DNA of 39,254 nucleotides from Verrucomicrobiales bacterium. Its GTDB lineage: Bacteria; Verrucomicrobiota; Verrucomicrobiia; Limisphaerales; UBA1100. Where the stretch lies: positions 1 through 39,254 of the forward strand of contig SYLI01000095.1 in the NCBI GenBank assembly GCA_005809105.1, written 5' to 3'. Shown here one piece after another: positions 16,324 to 24,180 of this stretch. Position numbers and translations under genes: made by a program. How positions within the stretch are numbered: the first letter of the stretch is position 1; every line of letters starts with the position of its first letter. The notes below the pieces were generated by a model. It worked only from the letters and a program-made list of their open reading frames with translations, did no database searches and was not told where the DNA came from.

Positions 16324-17856
16324 TTACGGCTGCGGTGGCAGCGCGTGTTCAGCCAGCGCCACAGCCTTGAGCATGGCGCGGGCCTTGTTGACGGTTTCCT
16401 GAAACTCCGCCCCGGGATCAGAGTCGTCCACCCAGCCACCGCCCGCCTGCACGTGCGCGCGCCCATCCTTGATGAGGGCCGTGCGGATGGTGATGCAACA
16501 GTCAAGATTGCCGTTAAAACTAAAGTAGCCCACGCAGCCGCCATAGGGGCCGCGGGCCGTCTGTTCCAGCTCGGAAATAATCTGCATGGCGCGAATCTTG
16601 GGCGCGCCCGAGAGCGTGCCCGCAGGAAAGGTGGCGCGCATGAGGTCAAAGGGGGTGCGATGGGCCGAGAGCGTGCCCTCGGTCTGGCTCACGATGTGCA
16701 TGACATGGCTGTAGCGCTCGATGGTCATGAGGTCCTTGACCTTCACGGTGCCGTAATCGCAGACGCGGCCCAGATCGTTGCGGGCCAGATCCACCAACAT
16801 CACGTGCTCGGCGCGCTCCTTGGGATCGGCAAGCAGCTCGCGCTCAAGGGCGGCGTCCTCCTCAGCGGTGCGCCCGCGGCGCCGCGTGCCGGCGATAGGG
16901 CGCAGTTGCACGCGGCGATCCTCGCAGCGCACGTGAATTTCGGGCGAGGCGCCCACCAGCGCAAAGCCCTCCAGCTCCAACAGGAACATGTACGGCGAGG
17001 GGTTGATGGTGCGCGCCGCGCGGTAGATGTCCAAGGGCGCAGCCTTCACCGGCGTGCTAAAGCGCTGCGAGCCGACCACCTGAATGATGTCGCCAGCGCG
17101 GATGTACTTCTGGGCGCGGCGCACATTTTCAAGGAACACGTCGCGGGGCACATTGCTCTCGAAGGGCGCTTCGGGGATTGGGCCGCCTAGGGTCACCGGC
17201 CGGTGCTCGCTGGGCTGTTCGAGCAGCGTGAGCAGCCGGTCAATTTCGCCCAGCGCTTCCTCGTAGGCGTCGGCGGGGCGGGCGTGGCCGTCAAGCACGG
17301 CGTTGACCACGAGTGTGAGCGTCTGTGCCACACGGTCGAAGACGAGCAGCTCGTCGGCGATGAGAAAGTACATCGTGGGCGTGCCCAGATCATCGTGAGG
17401 CGGGCGTGGCACCACGGGCTCAATGTCGTGGATGAACTCGTAGCCGATGAATCCCACCGCCCCGCCTGTGAATCGTGGCAGGCCCGGCACCGGCACCGCC
17501 TTGTATCGCGCGAGGATTTTCTCGACCACCTCCAGACCATCCTTCACGCACTTCTCGCACGGCTCCTTGCCGGGTGCCTGGATGGCGAACTTCTCCACCA
17601 CCTTGCCGTTCTCGATCACCTCAACGCGGCTGCCGGCTTGCCGGATGATCGCGCGCGGATTGCAGCCCACAAACGAGTAGCGCCCCACATGCTCGCCGCC
17701 CTCCACGCTCTCGAACAGAAACGATTCGCCCTGGCCGCGCAGCTTGCGGTAGGCCGAGAGCGGTGTCTCAAGGTCGGCCAGAATGCACCGCGTGACGGGG
17801 ATGAGATTTCCCTGCGCGGCGAGAAGCTCGAACTCTTCCAGTGTCGGGTGATGCAT
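16324..17856 (-). CDS. trpE: Anthranilate synthase component I
   Basis: Converts chorismate to anthranilate with ammonia supplied by TrpG, the first step of tryptophan synthesis. It has 510 residues, a normal length. The N-terminal half carries the tryptophan-feedback region (SFLFESVEGGEHVGRYSFVG). The chorismate-binding half carries IQVVGSQRF, INPSPYMFLLE, PIAGTRRRG, RNDLGRVC and PAGTLSGAPKIRAM, ending with a GGGWVDDSDP stretch. ATG 17856 (MHHPTLEEF) fits the family start. hisI ends 16 bp upstream and ndk follows, a mixed amino-acid/nucleotide transcript. trpG is not in the window. Confidence 0.96.
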   Translation of the reverse strand: MHHPTLEEFELLAAQGNLIPVTRCILADLETPLSAYRKLRGQGESFLFESVEGGEHVGRYSFVGCNPRAIIRQAGSRVEVIENGKVVEKFAIQAPGKEPCEKCVKDGLEVVEKILARYKAVPVPGLPRFTGGAVGFIGYEFIHDIEPVVPRPPHDDLGTPTMYFLIADELLVFDRVAQTLTLVVNAVLDGHARPADAYEEALGEIDRLLTLLEQPSEHRPVTLGGPIPEAPFESNVPRDVFLENVRRAQKYIRAGDIIQVVGSQRFSTPVKAAPLDIYRAARTINPSPYMFLLELEGFALVGASPEIHVRCEDRRVQLRPIAGTRRRGRTAEEDAALERELLADPKERAEHVMLVDLARNDLGRVCDYGTVKVKDLMTIERYSHVMHIVSQTEGTLSAHRTPFDLMRATFPAGTLSGAPKIRAMQIISELEQTARGPYGGCVGYFSFNGNLDCCITIRTALIKDGRAHVQAGGGWVDDSDPGAEFQETVNKARAMLKAVALAEHALPPQP

Positions 17857-17872
17857 GGACCTAAAAGGGCCT

Positions 17873-18268
17873 TCAGGCGTTGCCGGGCTTGCCGTAAATT
17901 TCCCCGGGCGTCTGCAACTGCGCCTCGGTGACCCGTTCACCCGCACCCTCGGTGACGCTGCGAAAGAAGCAGCTCTTGTAACCCTCATGGCAGGCCGCGC
18001 CGGTCTGCTCCACTTGGATCAGCAGCGTGTCGCCGTCGCAGTCGAAGGCCACGTCCTTCACCACCTGCACGTGACCGCTCGATTCGCCCTTCATCCAGAA
18101 CTTCTGCCGCGACCGGCTCCAGAAATGCGTCTTGCCCGTCGCCAGCGTCGTCTCCAGCGAGGCGCGGTTCATCCATGCCATCATCAGCACGCGCCCCGTG
18201 GATTGCTCCTGCACGATGGCCGGGATCAGCCCGTCCGCCGTATACTTTAATCGCTCAAAAAACGACAT
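17873..18268 (-). CDS. hisI: Phosphoribosyl-AMP cyclohydrolase HisI
   Basis: Opens the adenine ring of phosphoribosyl-AMP, the third step of histidine synthesis; a zinc and magnesium enzyme. It has 131 residues and is the cyclohydrolase alone, without the HisE pyrophosphohydrolase domain fused in enterobacteria. The signature is complete: [41 protein letters not shown], and [13 protein letters not shown] with the metal-binding cysteines. ATG 18268 ([10 protein letters not shown]) is chosen; the open frame runs upstream without family resemblance. Probably the first gene of a hisI-trpE-ndk transcript. Confidence 0.96.
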   Translation of the reverse strand: MSFFERLKYTADGLIPAIVQEQSTGRVLMMAWMNRASLETTLATGKTHFWSRSRQKFWMKGESSGHVQVVKDVAFDCDGDTLLIQVEQTGAACHEGYKSCFFRSVTEGAGERVTEAQLQTPGEIYGKPGNA

Positions 18269-18371
18269 GCGCCAAGGTAACCACAGAGCCGCAGGCCGCT
18301 CAAAGCGTTTTTGCCATGTTGGTGCCACGGCTCGACAACGCATCTCAGTCCGCTACTTTGCTTGCGCCACC

Positions 18372-18743
18372 ATGAACTTTGCAGAAAAACGCGACGCCGC
18401 ACTCGCCCTGCTTCACGCCACCGGAATGCTTCCTTCCAGCTACGCGCCGCCACTCTACAAGGCGCTCTGGAAGCTTGGCGTGGAGATTCCCCCGCCCCAC
18501 TTCGCCAGTTTTGCCGCCAACACCGCCCTCTGCGGCACCGTCTTTGGCGCGATCTGGGGCGTCGTCATGTGGCTCATCACGTGGTCTGGCAAGCTTCCTG
18601 GCGGCGCCGCCGTTGCTGCATCGCTCTTCGCCGGGCTGATGTTTGGCGCCATCATGGCCGCCTATTACCGGCACACAGCCCAAAAACACGGCATCCCCGC
18701 GTGGTGCGACTTTCATCCTCCCGGCAGTCCGCCGCCCATCTGA
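18372..18743 (+). CDS. DUF6404-like small membrane protein
   Basis: 123 residues. A soluble N-terminal helix pair (MNFAEKRDAALALLHATG) is followed by a conserved-looking stretch, SSYAPPLYKALWKLGVEIPPPHF, which I recall from DUF6404 proteins of unknown function. Two transmembrane helices follow (about residues 50-70 and 76-98), then a short hydrophilic tail containing HKHGIP-like HGIPAWCDF. It stands alone between hisI (divergent) and hisF (convergent). Its function is unknown; the family name is from memory of the motif. Confidence 0.72.
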   Translation: MNFAEKRDAALALLHATGMLPSSYAPPLYKALWKLGVEIPPPHFASFAANTALCGTVFGAIWGVVMWLITWSGKLPGGAAVAASLFAGLMFGAIMAAYYRHTAQKHGIPAWCDFHPPGSPPPI

Positions 18744-18771
18744 TCCGGGCCCTCATCGTGTAAGGTGACCG

Positions 18772-19545
18772 TTACAGGCGCACGGGGATGCCCCTTTTCG
18801 CCAGGTGCTCCTTCACCTGAAGCACGGTGTAGGTGCCAAAGTGGAAGATGCTCGCGGCCAGCACGGCATCGGCTTGGCCCTCGATCAACACGTCGGCCAT
18901 GTGGTCAAGCGTGCCCGCGCCGCCACTGGCCACTACGGGCACGCCCACCTGCTCAGAGATGCGCCGTGTGATGACGAGGTCGAACCCCGCCTTCGTGCCG
19001 TCGGCGTCAATCGAGTTGAGGACAAGTTCGCCCGCGCCGAGCTCGACGGCTTTCTTGGCCCAATCCACGGCGTCGAGGCCGGTCGGCTGGCGACCTCCTT
19101 TGGCAAAGACCTCCCACTTATCCGGCGCGACCTTCTTGCAGTCGATGGAAACGACGATGCACTGGCTGCCGAATTTCTCGGCGCCTTGCCTGATGAGATC
19201 TGGCGTGGCGAGTGCAGAGGAATTGATGCTGACCTTGTCGGCTCCGGCGCGGAGCATCGTCTGCATATCCTCCACCGTGCGAATGCCGCCGCCCACGGTG
19301 AGGGGCATGAAACACTGGTCGGCGGCGCGCTCAATCACACCCACCATCGAGGCGCGCCCCTGTGCGCTGGCGGTGATGTCAAAGAACACCATCTCGTCGG
19401 CTCCCTGCTCGTTGTAACGCACGGCCAGTTCCACGGGGTCGCCCACGTTGCGCAGGCCGCCGGCCTCGGCGCGGCCAAACTGGACACCGCGGGTGACGTG
19501 GCCGTCGTGAACGTCCAGACAGGGAATGACGCGCTTGGCCAGCAT
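18772..19545 (-). CDS. hisF: Imidazole glycerol phosphate synthase cyclase subunit HisF
   Basis: With the HisH glutaminase it makes imidazole glycerol phosphate and AICAR, joining histidine and purine metabolism. It has 257 residues, a normal TIM barrel. It begins [23 protein letters not shown] with the catalytic aspartate of CLDV; the second catalytic Asp is in [28 protein letters not shown] and [12 protein letters not shown] hold the phosphate-binding loops. ATG 19545 matches the family start. No hisH is adjacent; hisI lies 0.5 kb away and hisA 11 kb away, so the pathway genes are dispersed. Confidence 0.97.
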   Translation of the reverse strand: MLAKRVIPCLDVHDGHVTRGVQFGRAEAGGLRNVGDPVELAVRYNEQGADEMVFFDITASAQGRASMVGVIERAADQCFMPLTVGGGIRTVEDMQTMLRAGADKVSINSSALATPDLIRQGAEKFGSQCIVVSIDCKKVAPDKWEVFAKGGRQPTGLDAVDWAKKAVELGAGELVLNSIDADGTKAGFDLVITRRISEQVGVPVVASGGAGTLDHMADVLIEGQADAVLAASIFHFGTYTVLQVKEHLAKRGIPVRL

Positions 19546-19744
19546 TTGCTGGGGAGAGTAGTGGGCGCGGGTTGCGTGGCACGAGCCAAAACACCGCGTG
19601 GAAACCACGCCCAAAGGGTCATTCTGCCGAGCCACCACGGGGTTTTCTAGGGAAACCCGGCGGGAACCTCGCGTTTTCATACCGTGGCATGGGCGCTGCT
19701 ACGGTCATGACAGAGGAATGCCGATAGTACGTATAGGTTGCATT

Positions 19745-20272
19745 ATGAAACGACTGCTAATCGTGATGGCCGGCGCGCTTTTGGCGGTGTCCGTGCAGGC
19801 GCAGGTGTTCGGACCTTCCGGGCGCGTGGCGCAGCCGGTGTTCCGTGCCACGGCTCCGCAGCCGGGCTCCTCCCAAACTCCCGTTTACGGTGCCACCACC
19901 ACGGTGGTGGGCGCGGCCGTGGGGGGCGTCTTGGGTAGCCGCAGCAACCGCTCTGGCGAAGGCGCGGCATTGGGGGGCGCACTGGGCATGGTGTTGGGGC
20001 AGATGATGGATCAGCGAGCGCAATCTCGTGCAGCAAGGCAGCAAGCCCAGGGTGAAGCTGCAGCGCCGATCGTCGTTGGCGCGGCAGGCGTTCCGCAGGC
20101 ATCGGCGCCGGAGTTGCCGCCGCCCCCAGCCGGATCTTTCCCCGCCGGGAGCATCCCTGCCATCGACCCCAGCACCGGGCTGCCTTTGCCCGGGACTACT
20201 TCCGCGGGGGGATCGCTTTTGCGCCCCGCGAGCCGTCCCTTGCAGCCGGCGAATAGACTGTTCGGCAGATAG
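19745..20272 (+). CDS. Exported glycine-zipper protein
   Basis: 175 residues with a clear signal peptide (MKRLLIVMAGALLAVSVQA, cleavage before the next Gln). Residues ~53-90 are a glycine zipper (VVGAAVGGVLG, then EGAALGGALGMVLGQMM), a membrane-inserting hairpin found in outer-membrane proteins and lipoproteins. The rest is Gln/Arg- then Pro/Ala/Gly-rich, with an IDPSTGLP motif near residue 140 that recurs in the lipoprotein at 22516. No Shine-Dalgarno is apparent at the ATG. It is the first gene of an exported-protein cluster. Function is unknown; an envelope structural or anchoring role is inferred. Confidence 0.75.
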   Translation: MKRLLIVMAGALLAVSVQAQVFGPSGRVAQPVFRATAPQPGSSQTPVYGATTTVVGAAVGGVLGSRSNRSGEGAALGGALGMVLGQMMDQRAQSRAARQQAQGEAAAPIVVGAAGVPQASAPELPPPPAGSFPAGSIPAIDPSTGLPLPGTTSAGGSLLRPASRPLQPANRLFGR

Positions 20273-20303
20273 AATCTCTGCCATAGTCGGTGCCCTTTCG
20301 TGA

Positions 20304-20309
20304 AAGGAG
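20304..20309 (+). promoter_or_regulatory. Ribosome-binding site of the LpoB-like gene
   Basis: AAGGAG lies 5 nt before the ATG at 20315, which settles the start over an in-frame GTG at 20300. Confidence 0.8.
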
Positions 20310-20314
20310 CGATT

Positions 20315-20932
20315 ATGAGAGTCCATGAATTCATCGTGGCGTCCGTGACCCTGTTCATGGGAAGCGGCTGCCTGAGCATCAACGACCCCACCTCCACCAA
20401 CGGGGTGACCCAGATGCGGCCCGACGAGCGCGGCTTTGTGGCGGGCTTGGGGATTGAGTCTCAAGACCTCGTGGTGGTGGCAGAGAAAATGGCGCGCGGG
20501 ATGCTCGGGGTGGCGCCCATCGCGCAGGCCAAAGGCAAACCCAACATCGTGCTGGAGCCGGTGGTCAACAAGACGCGCTTTAACATCGACAAGGAGATTT
20601 TCCTGACACGGATTCGCGTGGCCCTAAACGACAAGGCGCAGGGCCGGGTGAATTTCCTGGCCCGGCAGCGCATTGACGCGCTGGAGCGTGAGCGCAACCT
20701 CAAGCAGGGCGGCCAGGTGACCGGAGGAGGGAGCGCGCAGGCCAATGAATTCAAGGGCGCCGATTTCATCCTGACCGGAACGCTCGAGAGCATCTCCAGC
20801 CGTGGGAAGGCCGGAGCAAGCGATTACATCCTCTACACGTTCCAACTGCTCGACCCGCGCACCAGCGACATTGTTTGGGAGAGTTTTTACGAGATCAAGA
20901 AACAGGGCCGGGACGACGTCACCTACCAGTAG
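20315..20932 (+). CDS. LpoB-like penicillin-binding protein activator lipoprotein
   Basis: 205 residues. The signal sequence ends in a lipobox (FMGSGC), so it is probably an outer-membrane lipoprotein. After a linker the domain reads SQDLVVVAEKMARGML, NIVLEPVVNKTRFNIDKEIFLTRIRVALN, ADFILTGTLESISS and YTFQLLDPRTSDIVWESFYEIKKQ, matching the LpoB/CsgG-like fold. In E. coli LpoB reaches through peptidoglycan to switch on PBP1b. The same role here is inferred; the PBP1b docking domain may be absent. The next two genes resemble COG3014 and YcfL, which often accompany LpoB. Confidence 0.85.
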   Translation: MRVHEFIVASVTLFMGSGCLSINDPTSTNGVTQMRPDERGFVAGLGIESQDLVVVAEKMARGMLGVAPIAQAKGKPNIVLEPVVNKTRFNIDKEIFLTRIRVALNDKAQGRVNFLARQRIDALERERNLKQGGQVTGGGSAQANEFKGADFILTGTLESISSRGKAGASDYILYTFQLLDPRTSDIVWESFYEIKKQGRDDVTYQ

Positions 20933-20945
20933 CCAACCCCGCGCC

Positions 20946-22112
20946 ATGAATTGCCGTGCGTCTTGCATGCTGCTGCCGCTTCTCGCGATGGCGGCTTGCC
21001 TAGCGCCCGTGGCGCAACGCCCTCCGCAGCAGCGCCAGGAGCCTCAAGTAGACTTGGTGGCCGAAGGGCACCTCATCATCGCTGCCGCGCCGGCCAAGGA
21101 TAAAAACCTCTGGGGCTATCAGGTCGCGCTCTTGGCCATGAAACAAGGGCGATACTCTGAAGCGCGTGAACTCTGGGATCGCCATCTGCCGCCCGCCGGC
21201 GCGCTGTTAAAGGGCGGTGCGAGTGCGCAGCGCGCTCGCAGCTTGTTCCAGCCGGAGGAGGCGAAGATCTTCTTTGGCGAACCCCACGAGCGCACGCTGG
21301 CGTGGTTTTATCGCGGGGTATTGCATTGGATGGACGGTGAGCCGGACAATGCGCGCGCTTGCTTCCGCACGGCGCAGCTTCTCGACCAGTCCGACGAGAG
21401 CGCCCGGCAGGGAGATTGGGTGCTGCTGGATTATCTTGATGGGTTTCTCACCGCAAGACAGGGAGGCGATGGCAGCGACAAATTGCGGCGTGCGCGTGCC
21501 CACGCGCCGGGCGGCGCTTCGCCGACATTGCCCGATTATGACACCTCGGCCAACGTCATGGTGGTGCTGCAATTGGGCTTCGGGCCGCTCAAACGCGCCG
21601 AGGGCCGCCAAGGTGAGACACTGAAGTGGTCGGGAGGCCACTCCACCGCGAAGGCTGCCTTGGTGCGCAGCGGGCGCCAGACGGTGCGGGCTCCTGCGCT
21701 TGACGATGTGAGCTTCCAAGCGGCCACACGCGGCGCGCGGAGGATGGACGCACTACTGGCGCAGAAGGCGAACGTGAAACAAGCGACCGACACCGTGGGA
21801 GACCTCGGACTGGTTCCGGGGCTCATTCTGGCGCAGTCGGAGGGCACGCGCGCCGCCGGGCAGGGGCTATTGGTTGCGGCCGTGGCGGGAAAGTCGGTGG
21901 GGGGATCCGTCCAGCCGCGCGCCGACACGCGCACATGGAACAACCTGCCGCAGCATCTGGCATTTGCCGCGTTGCGGCTGCCACCCGGTCGCCATCGTCT
22001 GAGCGTAGACTTCCTCGATGGTGAGGGAAACGCGCTGCCCGCGCGGTGGCGCGAGCTGGAGGTGGACGTGAAGCCGCGCGGCGACACGGTGTTGTTTGTT
22101 GCCGATCCATAA
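20946..22112 (+). CDS. COG3014-like tetratricopeptide lipoprotein
   Basis: 388 residues with a lipoprotein signal (LLAMAAC). The N-terminal half contains helical repeat-like stretches (LLAMKQGRYSEARELWDRHL; GVLHWMDGEPDNARACFRTAQLL), consistent with tetratricopeptides. The middle has the family's VMVVLQLGFGPLKR, and the end is beta-rich (HRLSVDFLDGEGN, EVDVKPRGDTVLFV). It resembles the uncharacterised COG3014 lipoproteins encoded beside lpoB and ycfL in other Gram-negatives. It begins 13 bp after the LpoB-like stop and ends 4 bp before the YcfL-like gene, so it is part of one transcript. Its biochemical role is unknown. Confidence 0.8.
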   Translation: MNCRASCMLLPLLAMAACLAPVAQRPPQQRQEPQVDLVAEGHLIIAAAPAKDKNLWGYQVALLAMKQGRYSEARELWDRHLPPAGALLKGGASAQRARSLFQPEEAKIFFGEPHERTLAWFYRGVLHWMDGEPDNARACFRTAQLLDQSDESARQGDWVLLDYLDGFLTARQGGDGSDKLRRARAHAPGGASPTLPDYDTSANVMVVLQLGFGPLKRAEGRQGETLKWSGGHSTAKAALVRSGRQTVRAPALDDVSFQAATRGARRMDALLAQKANVKQATDTVGDLGLVPGLILAQSEGTRAAGQGLLVAAVAGKSVGGSVQPRADTRTWNNLPQHLAFAALRLPPGRHRLSVDFLDGEGNALPARWRELEVDVKPRGDTVLFVADP

Positions 22113-22116
22113 AGCC

Positions 22117-22497
22117 ATGAAGACTCCGTTGCTTTTGCTTGTCACCGCACTTTGCGCGGCCGCGTGCCTCTCACCCATGGGGCCGGCTCATGGTGCCCAC
22201 GGAAAGTTCGTGGCCTTGGGCGATCTGGCCGCCAGTGCCGTGGGATGTGTGGCGCTGCAGGAGAATGAGCTGTCGGACGGGCGGCTTTCGGTGCGTGCGC
22301 AGCTGGTCAACCGCACCGCGCAACGCATCCAGGTGCAGGTCAATTGCGTGTTTAAGGATGCGCAGGGATTTGGCACCGGCGACGAGACACCCTTTGAATC
22401 GCTCTTTCTGGACGAGGGTGCGCAACAAACCGTGCCCTTCACTTCACTGAACAACAAGGCCAAGTCGTACACGGTGCAGGTTCGGTTGCAGCGTTAA
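22117..22497 (+). CDS. YcfL-like lipoprotein (DUF1425)
   Basis: 126 residues with a lipoprotein signal (ALCAAAC). The mature part is a single beta-sandwich-like domain: GRLSVRAQLVNRTAQRIQVQVNCVFKD, then FLDEGAQQTVPFTSLN, as in YcfL/DUF1425 proteins. In E. coli ycfL lies beside lpoB, and the same association is kept here. Its function is unknown. The ATG follows the previous stop by 4 bp. Confidence 0.82.
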   Translation: MKTPLLLLVTALCAAACLSPMGPAHGAHGKFVALGDLAASAVGCVALQENELSDGRLSVRAQLVNRTAQRIQVQVNCVFKDAQGFGTGDETPFESLFLDEGAQQTVPFTSLNNKAKSYTVQVRLQR

Positions 22498-22515
22498 AAT
22501 CCAAGGGAGGCTCCA

Positions 22516-23319
22516 ATGAAATCAACACAAATGGCGTGGTGCTGCATGGCGCTGGTGGCGTGTGCCGGGCCTGCGGTCTTCCCGCCCGCAGCAGATCGCG
22601 GCGCGATTCCCATCCACCGGAACCGGGAGAAACCTTCCGCGCAAGTGTTCCAATATGAAACGGCGCCTCCCGCGGCGCTGGCGCAACTCTTCACGCCGGC
22701 GCAGGCGCAAGCCATCATCGAGCAATTCAAGGGGGCGTACGTCCGGTTGGGCGCGCCGCGAATGGATGTGCGAGTAAACCTGCCGCCAGGAGCCGCAACG
22801 GCACTGCCCGGCGTCATCGGGCCTTCCATCGACCCCAACACCGGCCTTCCCGCTCAGGCGCCGGCCGCGGTGCCGGCAACGACGCCAGCAAATGTGGCGG
22901 CGTCGCCAGCGGGAACGCCCGCGGCCTTGCCCCGCAATGCTGACACCGGCCCGCTGGCGGACCGGCAGACACGCCGCGATGTGGAGCGGCTCTTTGGCCG
23001 GCCGCTGCGGCAGGCGGGCGTCAAGCTGGTGGATCCGGATCTGGTGAATCCCCCGGAGGTGACGCTGGAGGTGTTGATTTCTGAGCGCGCGATGACGATC
23101 CGTGGCATCGGGGGCGACCAGTCCCTTGCCGTGCCGGACGTTCAGGTGACGGCGGTGCGCGTGGCCGACGGACGCATTCTGGGACAGGCCACCGTGCTGG
23201 ACTTGTTTCCCAAGGCCGGGCAGGCCGCTGCGGGGCTTCGCCGATTTGACGTGAGGGCTCTGGCAGAAGCCACGGCGCTCGCACTCATGAAGGACATGGC
23301 CCGCACCCCGGTGCCGTAA
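22516..23319 (+). CDS. Exported lipoprotein of unknown function, last gene of the LpoB-like cluster
   Basis: 267 residues. The lipoprotein signal ends in LVAC (Cys16). A short N-terminal domain precedes a Pro/Ala-rich linker that contains IDPNTGLP (near residue 105), the same motif as in the glycine-zipper protein of this cluster. The C-terminal domain (VTLEVLISERAM, VPDVQVTAVRVADGRILGQATVLDLFP, ALAEATALALMKDM) resembles the NTF/CsgG-like folds of LpoB proteins, though I cannot name a family. AAGGGAGG 6 nt before the ATG is a strong ribosome-binding site. Confidence 0.75.
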   Translation: MKSTQMAWCCMALVACAGPAVFPPAADRGAIPIHRNREKPSAQVFQYETAPPAALAQLFTPAQAQAIIEQFKGAYVRLGAPRMDVRVNLPPGAATALPGVIGPSIDPNTGLPAQAPAAVPATTPANVAASPAGTPAALPRNADTGPLADRQTRRDVERLFGRPLRQAGVKLVDPDLVNPPEVTLEVLISERAMTIRGIGGDQSLAVPDVQVTAVRVADGRILGQATVLDLFPKAGQAAAGLRRFDVRALAEATALALMKDMARTPVP

Positions 23320-23338
23320 GGGCTTCCGTCGGCCCGTT

Positions 23339-24070
23339 CTAGTGCGCGGGCGCGCGCGCCGAGTGGATGGACATGACGCCGCCCAGCAGGTTTTCCACCA
23401 CGACGTCCACAAAACCTAGCGCGCGCAGCGTGGCGGCGACACCCTCCTGTGCGGGATAGCGGCGCAGCGATTCCAGGATGTAGGCGTACGCCGCGGCGTC
23501 ACCACAAAAGAGCCATCCTAAAACCGGCACGGCGAAGCGCAGGTAGGCGAAGTACGCCGCCCGCCACGCGGTGTTGGCCGGCTTGCCAAAGTCCAGGATG
23601 AGCAGCCGGCCGCCCGGCGTGAGCACGCGGCGCATCTGGGCCAGACCGCCCTCAAGGTCGGTGAGGTTGCGCAATCCGTAGGCGCAGGTGACGACATCAA
23701 AGCTCGCGTCTGCGAAGGGCAGGTTCAGCGCGTCGCCCTGCACAAACTGCGGCGCGTGCACGGGGGCCAACGTGGCGGCGCGTTGGCGGGCGGCTTGCAG
23801 CATGGGTGCGCTAAAGTCCAGCCCCGTGGTGGCGGCTCCGGCCTGTGCCAGCGCCAGGGCGATGTCGCCGGTGCCGCAGCAGACGTCCAGTGCGCGACCC
23901 GGCGCGCCGGACCCGTCCAGCGCCATCCGCACCAGACGCCGTTTCCAAGTGCGATGGAGCCAAAAGCTCTGCACGTCATTGATGGTGTCGTAGCGGGGCG
24001 CGATCCTGTCGAAGAGCGCGCGGACGCGTCCGGACGCGTCGCCTGAGAAGTCCCCATGCGGGCTGGCCAC
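23339..24070 (-). CDS. ubiE: Demethylmenaquinone / ubiquinone C-methyltransferase
   Basis: SAM-dependent methylation of demethylmenaquinone (menaquinone synthesis) or of the ubiquinone precursor; cytosolic, membrane-associated. It has 243 residues. It begins with the family region VRALFDRIAPRYDTINDVQSFWLHRTWKR, then the SAM site DVCCGTGDIALAL, FVQGDALNLPFADASFD, AYGLRNLTD and PGGRLLILDFGKP. It starts at GTG 24070; there is no alternative ATG before the family region. Without quinone genes nearby I cannot say which quinone is used (menG or ubiE). It is convergent with the preceding lipoprotein gene, 19 bp apart. Confidence 0.93.
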   Translation of the reverse strand: MASPHGDFSGDASGRVRALFDRIAPRYDTINDVQSFWLHRTWKRRLVRMALDGSGAPGRALDVCCGTGDIALALAQAGAATTGLDFSAPMLQAARQRAATLAPVHAPQFVQGDALNLPFADASFDVVTCAYGLRNLTDLEGGLAQMRRVLTPGGRLLILDFGKPANTAWRAAYFAYLRFAVPVLGWLFCGDAAAYAYILESLRRYPAQEGVAATLRALGFVDVVVENLLGGVMSIHSARAPAH

Positions 24071-24180
24071 GCCCCAAACCGTAGCCCAAAGCGGGTGGTG
24101 CGGGGAGTCCTTTGGCGCGGCCTGATCAAAAATCGCGGTTGCATCGGAAGGCGGGACGGATGTACAAGCCCGCGCTAAGC

